From Actinomycetota bacterium (lineage in GTDB: Bacteria > Actinomycetota > Acidimicrobiia > Spongiisociales > UBA5794), in the NCBI GenBank assembly GCA_003648875.1, contig QMQC01000016.1, forward strand, positions 1 to 13,386: DNA of 13,386 nt. Reading direction: 5' to 3'. The first letter of the stretch is position 1; every line of letters starts with the position of its first letter. The position numbers were made by a program, and so were the translations under genes. The notes beneath the pieces were generated by a model. The model was given only the letters and a program-made list of their open reading frames with translations. It had not been told where the DNA came from and did no database searches. Below, in pieces: positions 7,120 to 13,386 of the stretch.

Positions 7120-8385
7120 CTAGGTTCCGGAGCTCTGCCCGAACGGTCCCTTTGCGACCATCCACAGATCGGCCACGTTGGTCCCACTCGGACCCGTCAC
7201 GACCGTCTCATCGAGAACTGTGAGCACCGTGTGGCTGTCGTTCTCTTGAAACGCAACCCCCAAATCCAACCCGAGGTCCCGCGCATTGGAGGCGGTTGTG
7301 CCGTCCACTACGGCACCGGTTGCCTCAGTCGGCCCATCGATGCCGTCCGTTCCGAGGGAAGCGAACAGGACGTCCTGACCTTCGATACGTATCGCTGCCG
7401 CAAGAGCAGCCTCCTGATTGCGGCCGCCAACTCCCCGACCTCGAACCTCGACCGTTGTCTCGCCTGCAGCAACCGTGACCGTGCCCGGGGATGCGCTGTC
7501 GACGAATGCAACCGCCTCATGCCGGGACTCACCCGTCATGTTCGTTGCCGCCAACGTCGCATCGAATCCGCTTGACCGAAGGAACTCCACAGCGGCCTTC
7601 GCTGCGATCTCGGGGGAGCCGATCACGTCGTAGGTCGAGACGGGTCGTTTCTCACGCTCGGAGGAGCGTGCAATAGTCGTGAACACCGAACCGGGAAGAT
7701 CGGTTCCGAGTCCGTATGTATCGATCACGATCCCTGGATTCGAGCTGGCGGCGAATCCCGTCGATGGCCCCGATGCGACATGTGCAGGGCTCGCACCGAC
7801 GACATCGCTCAGGATCAACGTTGCCAGCCGTTTCGCAGTAGCCGTGTCCGCGAGCCCGCCACCCTTGATCCTGCTCACAGACGCGCGCACCGCATTGATG
7901 TCCTCAATGGGCATGCCACTCGCAATCAGAAGCCTGTTCATCTCAGCGAGATCCTCGATCGAGACACCGTCGACGGGAGCAACAGCGACCGCTGAGCCAC
8001 CACCGGACACGAGGAACACCACCACGTCTGAAGGCCTCGTTCCAGCGACAAAGGAGAGCAGTGCCTCCCCGCAGCGCAGGCTCATCTCGTCCGGAATGGG
8101 ATGAGAGCCGACGAACAGCGGGTAGGGCGAGTTGGTCGCGTGGGTTGTGACGACGATGCCACGGGAAGCACCAACAGCGTCATGGGCTCCGATCGCCATG
8201 CCGGCCGCGGCCTTTCCGATGCCGACGATCACTATGTCGTCCGGAGTCACATCGTTGACGGAGTGCGACCCGACACTGAGAACGCCTCCTTCGAGCGACA
8301 TCGATCTCGACACGGCCGCACGCGGTTCCACAGCTACCAGCGCAGCGTCGTAGGCGGAGAGAAGGTCGAGTCGACTTGGCCTCAT
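7120..8385 (-). CDS. Glycerate 2-kinase (DUF4147/MOFRL family)
   Basis: This 421-residue enzyme is of the TtuD/GckA type, which phosphorylates D-glycerate to 2-phosphoglycerate with ATP and links glyoxylate, serine or sugar-acid breakdown to glycolysis. The N-terminal DUF4147 part shows GIGKAAAGMA (Lys58), HPIPDE (95-100), VSGGGSA (126-132), INAVRASVSRIKGGG (163-177) and SDVVGASPAHVASGP. The C-terminal MOFRL part shows GVGGRNQEAALA (319-330), GTDGIDGPTEATGA (345-358) and GPSGTNVADL (398-407). ATG 8385 gives the family's usual length. An in-frame upstream extension to 8655 runs antisense through the SHOCT gene and was rejected. There is no Shine-Dalgarno sequence; a TATCGT box lies exactly 6 nt before the ATG, indicating a leaderless start. 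Confidence 0.93.
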   Translation of the reverse strand: MRPSRLDLLSAYDAALVAVEPRAAVSRSMSLEGGVLSVGSHSVNDVTPDDIVIVGIGKAAAGMAIGAHDAVGASRGIVVTTHATNSPYPLFVGSHPIPDEMSLRCGEALLSFVAGTRPSDVVVFLVSGGGSAVAVAPVDGVSIEDLAEMNRLLIASGMPIEDINAVRASVSRIKGGGLADTATAKRLATLILSDVVGASPAHVASGPSTGFAASSNPGIVIDTYGLGTDLPGSVFTTIARSSEREKRPVSTYDVIGSPEIAAKAAVEFLRSSGFDATLAATNMTGESRHEAVAFVDSASPGTVTVAAGETTVEVRGRGVGGRNQEAALAAAIRIEGQDVLFASLGTDGIDGPTEATGAVVDGTTASNARDLGLDLGVAFQENDSHTVLTVLDETVVTGPSGTNVADLWMVAKGPFGQSSGT

Positions 8386-8407
8386 GGGCTCACGATACGA
8401 TGACGAC
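8386..8407. promoter_or_regulatory. Overlapping divergent leaderless promoters
   Basis: Two -10-like boxes overlap by 2 bp. On the minus strand TATCGT (8397-8392) is followed by 6 nt and ATG 8385 of the glycerate kinase. On the plus strand TACGAT (8396-8401) is followed by 6 nt and ATG 8408 of a 26-residue ORF. The two ATGs are separated by only 22 bp. Neither side has a Shine-Dalgarno sequence or a good -35 box. Polymerase could occupy only one of the two promoters at a time. Confidence 0.5.
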
Positions 8408-8488
8408 ATGGACTCTGAGGAACATGTCGAGAAGCGCATCGCCAATGCGCTCGCATCTGGCGAGCTCTCACCACCCTCGTGGCCGTGA
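8408..8488 (+). CDS. Possible 26-residue leaderless microprotein
   Basis: The frame MDSEEHVEKRIANALASGEL followed by SPPSWP starts at ATG 8408, exactly 6 nt after the TANNNT-type box TACGAT, and ends at TGA 8488. The E-x-x-I-x-x-A-x-x-x-G-E pattern recalls the start of DUF1992 (DnaJ-homologue) proteins, but it ends before the usual LPG segment, so it could be a microprotein, a remnant or a regulatory leader. Codon choice (GAG, CGC, GCG, CTC) resembles the neighbouring genes. It lies 58 nt upstream of the first SHOCT gene and could be co-transcribed with it. Being so short, it may be chance. Confidence 0.35.
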   Translation: MDSEEHVEKRIANALASGELSPPSWP

Positions 8489-8546
8489 GCACTAGGGTGC
8501 AGATACTGGGAGACAAGTTGTCCCGCGACCAATCGAGGAGGAACCG

Positions 8547-8966
8547 ATGCCACGAAGACGCGGACCTGCACCCGGACGGGCCATGGGGCGAGCACGACGA
8601 ACGCGGCGTCGTAGAAGAAGGCGCAGAGTGATGCTGGTGGGCGGAATGGTCGCATTCGGTGCCCACAAGATGTCCCAGAAGGATGCAGAGCGTATCGAGG
8701 AACACACCGGGGTCAATCCCGAAGAGCTCGAAGACGACGAACTCGAAGAGGCAATGAACGACCTAGGCATTGAGAACCAGACGGTGACCCCTGAGGACTT
8801 GGAACAGGATGGTCCATCTGCCTCTCCCGAGTCCGAAGCAGCTCAGTCCGGTGGCTCGTCTGACTATGTTGCCGAGCTTGAGAAGCTTGCTTCTCTTCGC
8901 GATGCCGGCATTCTCACAGATGAGGAATTCCAAGCGAAGAAGCGCCAGATCCTGGACCTCGACTGA
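8547..8966 (+). CDS. SHOCT-domain protein with Arg-rich N-terminus
   Basis: The 139-residue protein has three parts. Residues 1-27 are extremely basic, ending in a run of eight arginines (20-27). A short hydrophobic stretch follows (VMLVGGMVAFGAH, 28-40), too short for a confident membrane span. A very acidic linker (about 45-105, LEDDELEEAM and similar) leads to a C-terminal SHOCT motif, YVAELEKLASLRDAGILTDE (107-126) and then EFQAKKRQIL. SHOCT is a short helical hairpin that usually sits at protein ends and probably mediates oligomerisation. The function is unknown. GAGGAGGA (8535-8542) is a strong ribosome binding site before the ATG. A second SHOCT gene follows after 47 nt, so the two are probably co-transcribed. 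The basic end might bind nucleic acid or membrane lipid. Confidence 0.8.
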   Translation: MPRRRGPAPGRAMGRARRTRRRRRRRRVMLVGGMVAFGAHKMSQKDAERIEEHTGVNPEELEDDELEEAMNDLGIENQTVTPEDLEQDGPSASPESEAAQSGGSSDYVAELEKLASLRDAGILTDEEFQAKKRQILDLD

Positions 8967-9013
8967 GTATTCACAGGGTCATATCTGGCGTCTGGATCAT
9001 ATGAGGAGTTGAC

Positions 9014-9370
9014 ATGAATTTCTGGCAGGTTGTCATGCTCATGGCATGGCTGATGTTGTTTGCCGTCTTCATTTGGGCGATGGTCGCCGTGTTCATCGAT
9101 GTTGCCAACCGTGCCGATGTTTCCGGTGTGGTCACCGTTGGATGGATTGTTCTCGTTCTGGTCGCACCGGTCCTCGGGATGCTCCTGTATGTCTGGAAAC
9201 GACCGAAACTCACGGTGTATGAACGAAGGGACGCCGAAGCGTACGAGGCAGCCGTTGTCCGGGGCGGCACGGTGAAAGCAGAGCAGATCGCTGAACTCGC
9301 AAGGCTCCTGTCTGACGGGGCAATCACCCAAGATGAGTACCTGAAACTGAAGGCTGAAACCATCGGATAG
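9014..9370 (+). CDS. Two-helix PLDc_N-like membrane protein with C-terminal SHOCT domain
   Basis: The 118-residue protein starts with two hydrophobic helices (about 5-28 and 40-61). The second contains WIVLVLVAPVLGMLLYVWKR, typical of the PLDc_N domain, the membrane region otherwise found ahead of phospholipase D-like cardiolipin synthases. No HKD catalytic motif follows. Instead residues 87-118 form a SHOCT hairpin (EQIAELARLLSDGAITQDEY, then LKLKAE). This PLDc_N plus SHOCT arrangement is a recurrent small membrane protein design in Actinobacteria whose role is unknown. GAGGAG (9003-9008) lies 5 nt before the ATG. It follows the other SHOCT gene in the same direction. Confidence 0.85.
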   Translation: MNFWQVVMLMAWLMLFAVFIWAMVAVFIDVANRADVSGVVTVGWIVLVLVAPVLGMLLYVWKRPKLTVYERRDAEAYEAAVVRGGTVKAEQIAELARLLSDGAITQDEYLKLKAETIG

Positions 9371-9410
9371 GATGCGGTTTAGCTCGGCTTCTCAACTCCA
9401 GAAACCGAAA

Positions 9411-9542
9411 TTACGAGTCCTGAAGACCGACGAAGCCACGTTGCGGCATTAGCCAGTCGACAGCCTCCTTCTCACACCGACGAACATCGTCCCATAACTG
9501 CACACCCAGCGGATATGGGCGCCCTGTTCGTCTACTGCTGAG
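9411..9542 (-). other. Short open minus-strand frame after the sulfatase gene, possible remnant
   Basis: A 43-codon frame ending at TAA 9411-9413 reads RTGRPYPLGVQLWDDVRRCE and then KEAVDWLMPQRGFVGLQDS, which looks more protein-like than a random frame. It has no ATG near its beginning (a GTG is available) and starts just after a TGA overlapping the end of the sulfatase gene in another frame. It may be the end of a decayed gene, or chance. I do not recognise the sequence. Confidence 0.2.
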
Positions 9543-11892
9543 TCATGAGACGATGCAGTTCGGCTTCGTTGTCGATGATGACATCTCCGCTCACGTCGAT
9601 TGTCACCTGCGATAGTTCTCCGGTGAACTCAAAGGGCGCGGCGTAGTCGTTCGGGCTTACGGAATCGATCCCGTCCCGCCCGCAGCTCACTCCGATGATT
9701 CCAAACAGGTTGGGAACGGTGAATTCGAACTCGTTGCTTGCGACCAGTTGGCCATTCACATATAGCTGCCCTCGCCCTGCAGCCCCTTTCCCGATGGCAA
9801 AATCGGGTTCAGCTGTGGGCTCGAACTCGTAGCGCACGACCAGATTCCCGGTCGGCATTGATTCAGGCGAGCTGACCCGGAAGTAGTCCCTCCCGAGGTA
9901 GTTGTGCACGTAGTGAAGGCGCCCGTTCTGGATGAAGAGCGTGTAGCCACCGTGTCGGTTGCCGTGAGCAATGAGCACACCTTCCGCTTCGCCGGAGTAG
10001 TTCAACTCGCCGGTGATGCTGTGGGCTCGGTTGTAGACCCGCGGAGAGGCGGCAAACGGAACGGCTGCTCCTCCCGGCTGGTATACGTATTTGGTGCGCG
10101 GACGAGCGATCGACGGACGCTCCACGTTCATACGGGCCATGTCTGCCGTCGCCAGCGGAAGCACGCCGTACCGATCAGCTTCCTCGTACCAAAGTTCCAT
10201 GAGCTCGGCGAGCTTTCCTGGATGGTCCTCCGCAATATTGGTTGCCTCTGTTGGGTCGTCATCCAGGTCGTAGAGTTCCCATCCATTCTCGTCTAGGTCG
10301 GCAAGAACGTCGGCCGTTAGTGGTCCTCCGAAGTAGCGACCCTTTTCCGCAGCCTCGGCGAAGCTGGGTCCTGGGAACGGGCAGACCGCCCGCCAGTTGT
10401 CGTGGTATATCGACCGATGCCCGAACATTTCGAAGTACTGCGTCTTATGCAGGCTTTCGGCGTCGGCGTCGTCAAACGACGATGCGAAACTCACCCCATG
10501 GAAGGGTGACTGAGATATGCCTCCGATTGCGGACGGCGGCTCAACATCCAGAGCTTCGAGAAGGGTTGGGACGATGTCGATCGCGTGGGCGTACTGAGAG
10601 CGAACACGCCCCCGATCCGAAATACCTGCCGGCCAGGACAGGATGAACGGATCAGAGATTCCACCTCGGTACGTTTCGCGTTTCCAACGGCGGAACGGTG
10701 TCGCTCCAGCCCAGGTCCATCCCCACGAATAGTGCGGGAAGGTATCAACGCCACCCCAGTCATCGAAGTGAACCATGTTGTCTTCGAGGGTTTCAGGCGC
10801 TTTGTTGAAGAACAACATTTCGTTGAATGTTCCATGCACCCCGCCTTCGGCGCTTGGTCCGTTGTCCGAGATGACAGCCACGATGGTGTTGTCCAACTCG
10901 CCGATCTCGTCCAGGTAGGCGATTATCCGCCCGAAGTGGTGGTCGGTTTGTGTTAGGAACCCGGCATAGGTTTCCATCTGACGCGCATACATCCGCTGTT
11001 CATCGTCAGACAACGAATCCCATGCAGGCACATCTGGATCACGCTCCGCAAGGACGGTCCCCGGGGCAACAATTCCCATTTCGACCTGACGCTGCAGAAC
11101 CGTCTCGCGGTAGGCATCCCACCCATCATCGAACCGGCCACGGTAAGGCTCCACCCACTCCTTTTCGACCTGGTGAGGAGCATGACCCGCGCCCGTGGCG
11201 TAATACAAGAAGAACGGCTTCTCCGGCGCGTTGTTGTTGGCGTCCTTGATGAACTCGATCGCCTTGTCGGCAAGATCGACATTGAGGTGGTAACCCTCTT
11301 CGGGCGTCTTCGGTTGCTCGACCGGGTGATTGTCATATGTCAGATCCGGATGCCATTGATCGGTGTCACCACCCAAGAATCCGTAATAGCGCTCGAAGCC
11401 ACGCCCCAGCGGCCAACGATTGAACGGACCGGCGAGCGTCCCTTCCTCTGGTGGAGTCAAATGCCACTTGCCAATCGCGAACGTGTTGTAACCCTTCTCG
11501 AGCAAGATCTCAGAAAGAAACCCGTGCTTCGCCGCCATGATCCCGTTATGAGCGGGGAAGCCAAGCGACAACTCCGTAATAGCCGACAAGCCCAGGGCGT
11601 GGTGGTTCCGGCCTGTAAGAATCGAACCTCGAGAGGGCGAACACAAAGCTGTGGTCTGCATATTCGAATACCGAAGCCCACTCTGAGAGAGCCGATCGAG
11701 AGTCGGTGTCTCGACCAAGCCCCCAAACGGCGCGAGTTGACCAAACCCAACGTCATCGAGGACGAACACAATCACATTCGGCGCACCAACCACAGCTCGG
11801 TTCGGAGCTGGCCAAGCAGGCGACGACTCATCGATCGTCTTCCCAATCACGCCTGGAAATGGTGAGCCCGGTTCGTATTCATGCAGTGGCAT
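9532..11892 (-). CDS. Type I (formylglycine-dependent) arylsulfatase, AtsA-type
   Basis: This 786-residue enzyme hydrolyses sulfate esters. Metal-binding Asp46 and Asp47 sit in VIVFVLDDVGFG. The signature LCSPSRGSILTGR has Cys84, to be converted to formylglycine, and Arg88. Further active-site residues are Lys142 and His144 (AIGKWHL), His237 (GAGHAPH), Asp343 and Asn344 (ISDNGP) and Lys404 (RWKRETYRGG). The last 250 or so residues form a beta-rich, lectin-like module seen in the 780-790-residue actinobacterial sulfatases. The Cys-type site needs an FGE maturase encoded elsewhere. No signal peptide is visible, so it is probably cytoplasmic and acts on imported esters. I chose ATG 11892, with GGGAGA 4 nt upstream; the open frame continues to 12177 but the extra residues are Cys/Trp/Arg-rich nonsense. 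It is divergent from the SulP permease. Confidence 0.93.
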   Translation of the reverse strand: MPLHEYEPGSPFPGVIGKTIDESSPAWPAPNRAVVGAPNVIVFVLDDVGFGQLAPFGGLVETPTLDRLSQSGLRYSNMQTTALCSPSRGSILTGRNHHALGLSAITELSLGFPAHNGIMAAKHGFLSEILLEKGYNTFAIGKWHLTPPEEGTLAGPFNRWPLGRGFERYYGFLGGDTDQWHPDLTYDNHPVEQPKTPEEGYHLNVDLADKAIEFIKDANNNAPEKPFFLYYATGAGHAPHQVEKEWVEPYRGRFDDGWDAYRETVLQRQVEMGIVAPGTVLAERDPDVPAWDSLSDDEQRMYARQMETYAGFLTQTDHHFGRIIAYLDEIGELDNTIVAVISDNGPSAEGGVHGTFNEMLFFNKAPETLEDNMVHFDDWGGVDTFPHYSWGWTWAGATPFRRWKRETYRGGISDPFILSWPAGISDRGRVRSQYAHAIDIVPTLLEALDVEPPSAIGGISQSPFHGVSFASSFDDADAESLHKTQYFEMFGHRSIYHDNWRAVCPFPGPSFAEAAEKGRYFGGPLTADVLADLDENGWELYDLDDDPTEATNIAEDHPGKLAELMELWYEEADRYGVLPLATADMARMNVERPSIARPRTKYVYQPGGAAVPFAASPRVYNRAHSITGELNYSGEAEGVLIAHGNRHGGYTLFIQNGRLHYVHNYLGRDYFRVSSPESMPTGNLVVRYEFEPTAEPDFAIGKGAAGRGQLYVNGQLVASNEFEFTVPNLFGIIGVSCGRDGIDSVSPNDYAAPFEFTGELSQVTIDVSGDVIIDNEAELHRLMTQQ

Positions 11893-12129
11893 CGCGTCTC
11901 CCGTTCTTCTCGTCTGCTCAGATCGTTGACCAGCACGACAGTGAAGAGATTCTAGAGCCAAGAAGATGGGACACTCGACGGCACACACATGCCGCCTGCG
12001 AGTTATGTCCCAACCACCGCTTTGCCAAGCAACTAGCACCGCGACGCACCAGGACCAGCTCGACGTGTTCGTCGACGAGCACAACAACCAGTGCCCCCAC
12101 AGATTCGAACATACCGGCTCCACAGAATC

Positions 12130-12137
12130 GAGGAAAG
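12130..12137 (+). promoter_or_regulatory. Ribosome binding site GAGGAAAG for the 67-residue ORF
   Basis: GAGGAAAG lies 6 nt before GTG 12144 and is the reason for preferring that start over GTG 12190. It is of moderate strength. Confidence 0.35.
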
Positions 12138-12143
12138 ACCAAC

Positions 12144-12347
12144 GTGTCCGGAGGAACGGGGGGATCCCAACGGCCATCTAGTATCTGCGTCGTGACTGGT
12201 GAATCTGCTCCCGGATGGCTGCGCAAATCTGCAGCAATTGCTTGGCGCGGACTCGTCGTGGGAACGCTGGTCGCAGGCTACATGGGCAAGGACGGCGCCG
12301 AAGGAACCGACAGCGAGGAACCGGTCGCTGCACAAGCCCCTGCATGA
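12144..12347 (+). CDS. Possible small single-pass membrane protein (67 residues)
   Basis: From GTG 12144 the frame gives a Gly/Ser-rich start, an amphipathic region (GWLRKSAAIAWRG) and a hydrophobic segment (about 30-47, AIAWRGLVVGTLVAGYMG). It ends in an acidic tail, KDGAEGTDSEEPVAAQAPA. The second half looks coding; the first 20 residues are less convincing, and a GTG at about 12190 would trim them. The frame is open further upstream but that part is a Ser/Thr/Arg-rich shadow of the sulfatase gene. It ends 41 nt before the SulP gene in the same direction, so it could be a small companion of the permease. No family is recognised. Confidence 0.42.
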   Translation: MSGGTGGSQRPSSICVVTGESAPGWLRKSAAIAWRGLVVGTLVAGYMGKDGAEGTDSEEPVAAQAPA

Positions 12348-12388
12348 CCGACACGACGACATAACGGACTCTCGGAAGACGGCGCGCC

Positions 12389-13386
12389 ATGAAGAGATAC
12401 ATCCCAATACTCTCCTGGTTGCCCAGATACCGGTGGACCTGGCTACGCGCGGATGTCGTCGCTGGCGTCACGATCATGGCCCTGCTGGTGCCAGAGGGCA
12501 TGGCCTACGCCGAGCTCGCAGGCGTACCACCACAAGCCGCCTTCTACGCAGCACCGATCGGCTTGCTCCTCTACGCAGCGTTCGGCACATCGCGACAACT
12601 GGTAGTCGCTGTGTCGTCTGGAATAGCTGTGATGTCTGCATCGATCATCGGCGGACTGGCCGTGTCCGACTCCTCCGAGTTCATCGCTTTGACTGCGGCC
12701 TTGGCGGTAATGGCAGGACTGGTAGCTGTCGTCGCAGGTCTCCTGCGCCTGGGACGTATCGCTCGATTCTTTTCTCCGTCGGTTCTACTTGGCTTCGTGA
12801 TGGGTTTGGCGCTGCTCATCATCATCAAGCAGCTCCCGAAGATCTTCGGTCTTGAATCAGGCGAGGGAAACTCTTGGGAACGTCTGTTCGAATTGGTTCG
12901 ATCGCTACCCGACACACATGGGATGACTCTGTTCGTCGGGGCAAGCACGATCGTCCTGATGCTGCTCCTCGAACGGTGGTTTCACCGAGTACCGGCGGCG
13001 CTGGCCGCACTGATATATGGCATTGCAATCGTGTCGATCTTCGGCCTCGAAGAGCAAGGCGTCCATGTGATAGGTGATATTCCGGCAGGACTCGCCCCTC
13101 CCCAGTTGCCGAACGTCTCGAGCACTGACCTGGTTGCCTTGGTTCCGGGAGCGCTAGCCATCACGCTTGTCATGTTCGCTGAGGCACTGGGTCCGGCGCG
13201 AAGATTCGCCGCCAACCACGGATACCGTATTCGGGATGACCAGGAACTCATCGGGCTTGGGATGGCCAACATCGGCGCCGGTTTCTTTCAAGGTTTCCCG
13301 ATCGGAGCCTCGCTCTCGAAGTCTGCTGCAGCCGAAGCGGCCGGTGGAAGAACCCAGATCGCTGGCGTGGTCGCTGCCGTTGCGAC
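12389..13386 (+). CDS. SulP-family anion (sulfate) permease, C-terminus cut by the window edge
   Basis: The visible 332 residues are the N-terminal part of a SulP (Sulfate_transp) transporter, usually about 500-570 residues. The opening WTWLRADVVAGVTIMALLVP, then EGMAYAELAGVPPQAAFYAA, is the family signature in transmembrane segment 1. Later segments include PSVLLGFVMGLALLIIIKQL and VPAALAALIYGIAIVS. The region GLGMANIGAGFFQGFPIGAS followed by LSKSAAAEAAGG matches the conserved N-I-x-x-x-x-F-x-G-x-P-x-x-x-S-x-S-x-S/T part of SulP proteins. Substrate could be sulfate, bicarbonate or another anion. The nearby sulfatase favours sulfate, but that is inference. The STAS domain usual at the C-terminus lies beyond the edge, if present. 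ATG 12389 is preceded by a weak GGAAGA. Confidence 0.92.
   Translation, partial: MKRYIPILSWLPRYRWTWLRADVVAGVTIMALLVPEGMAYAELAGVPPQAAFYAAPIGLLLYAAFGTSRQLVVAVSSGIAVMSASIIGGLAVSDSSEFIALTAALAVMAGLVAVVAGLLRLGRIARFFSPSVLLGFVMGLALLIIIKQLPKIFGLESGEGNSWERLFELVRSLPDTHGMTLFVGASTIVLMLLLERWFHRVPAALAALIYGIAIVSIFGLEEQGVHVIGDIPAGLAPPQLPNVSSTDLVALVPGALAITLVMFAEALGPARRFAANHGYRIRDDQELIGLGMANIGAGFFQGFPIGASLSKSAAAEAAGGRTQIAGVVAAVA

Noticed and set aside
8386..8655. N-terminal extension of the glycerate kinase
   Set aside because: It runs antisense through the SHOCT gene and its promoter; ATG 8385 gives the family's length and has a well-placed -10 box.
11949..11954. Minus-strand TAGAAT as a -10 box for the sulfatase gene
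   Set aside because: The box is a good match and would give a leader of about 50 nt, but no -35 element is visible at a suitable distance, so it is not listed as a feature.
11893..12177. N-terminal extension of the sulfatase up to 12177
   Set aside because: The extra residues are rich in Cys, Trp and Arg, and a ribosome binding site sits before ATG 11892, where family-like sequence begins.
11918..12226. Minus-strand frame with a hydrophobic run (GALVVVLVDEHVELVLV) upstream of the sulfatase
   Set aside because: There is no ribosome binding site, the remainder is Cys/Arg/Ser-rich, and it overlaps the more plausible plus-strand small ORF.
1..13386. CRISPR arrays, insertion sequences, phage genes, tRNA or rRNA genes
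   Set aside because: I saw no regularly spaced repeats, transposase or integrase motifs, or recognisable RNA gene sequence. Some could be missed by reading alone.

Overview
The window reads as ordinary chromosome from a moderately high-GC bacterium, most likely an actinobacterium. The evidence is preferred use of GC-ending codons, several starts with no Shine-Dalgarno sequence but a TANNNT box exactly 6 nt before the ATG (the leaderless layout common in Actinobacteria), and a family mix (PuuC-like aldehyde dehydrogenase, VapBC, SHOCT proteins, a 786-residue AtsA-type sulfatase) that fits that group. This is inference; no rRNA or tRNA marker is present. The genes are mostly short transcription units facing alternately left and right, separated by small gaps.

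Left part (1-3434): a truncated membrane-anchored protein of unknown function runs off the left edge on the minus strand. Divergent from it is a two-gene unit, a lipocalin-like protein and a PuuC-type aldehyde dehydrogenase whose start overlaps its partner's stop as ATGA. Next comes a VapBC-type toxin-antitoxin pair with a perfect 17-bp operator palindrome immediately before the antitoxin start, again joined by a 4-nt overlap (GTGA).

Middle (3435-8385): a flavin reductase (minus) and a hydroxymethylglutaryl-CoA lyase (plus) diverge from a 43-nt region built around a 12-bp perfect inverted repeat. They are followed by a polytopic membrane protein of unknown function (minus), a membrane-anchored alpha/beta hydrolase (plus) and a glycerate 2-kinase of the DUF4147/MOFRL type (minus). 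The last two are convergent, 8 nt apart.

Right part (8386-13386): a compact divergent promoter serves the glycerate kinase and a possible 26-residue microprotein. Two SHOCT-domain small proteins follow in tandem. The window ends with a sulfur-scavenging locus: a large type I sulfatase (minus) diverging from a possible 67-residue membrane peptide and a SulP-family anion permease (plus, cut by the right edge). Sulfatase plus SulP suggests release of sulfate from organic sulfate esters and anion transport.

I found no CRISPR array, insertion sequence, prophage gene, tRNA or rRNA, and no clear undescribed multi-gene system. The points most worth a second look are regulatory: overlapping leaderless promoters, a start-spanning inverted repeat, a coupled mini-ORF, and the small unassigned proteins.
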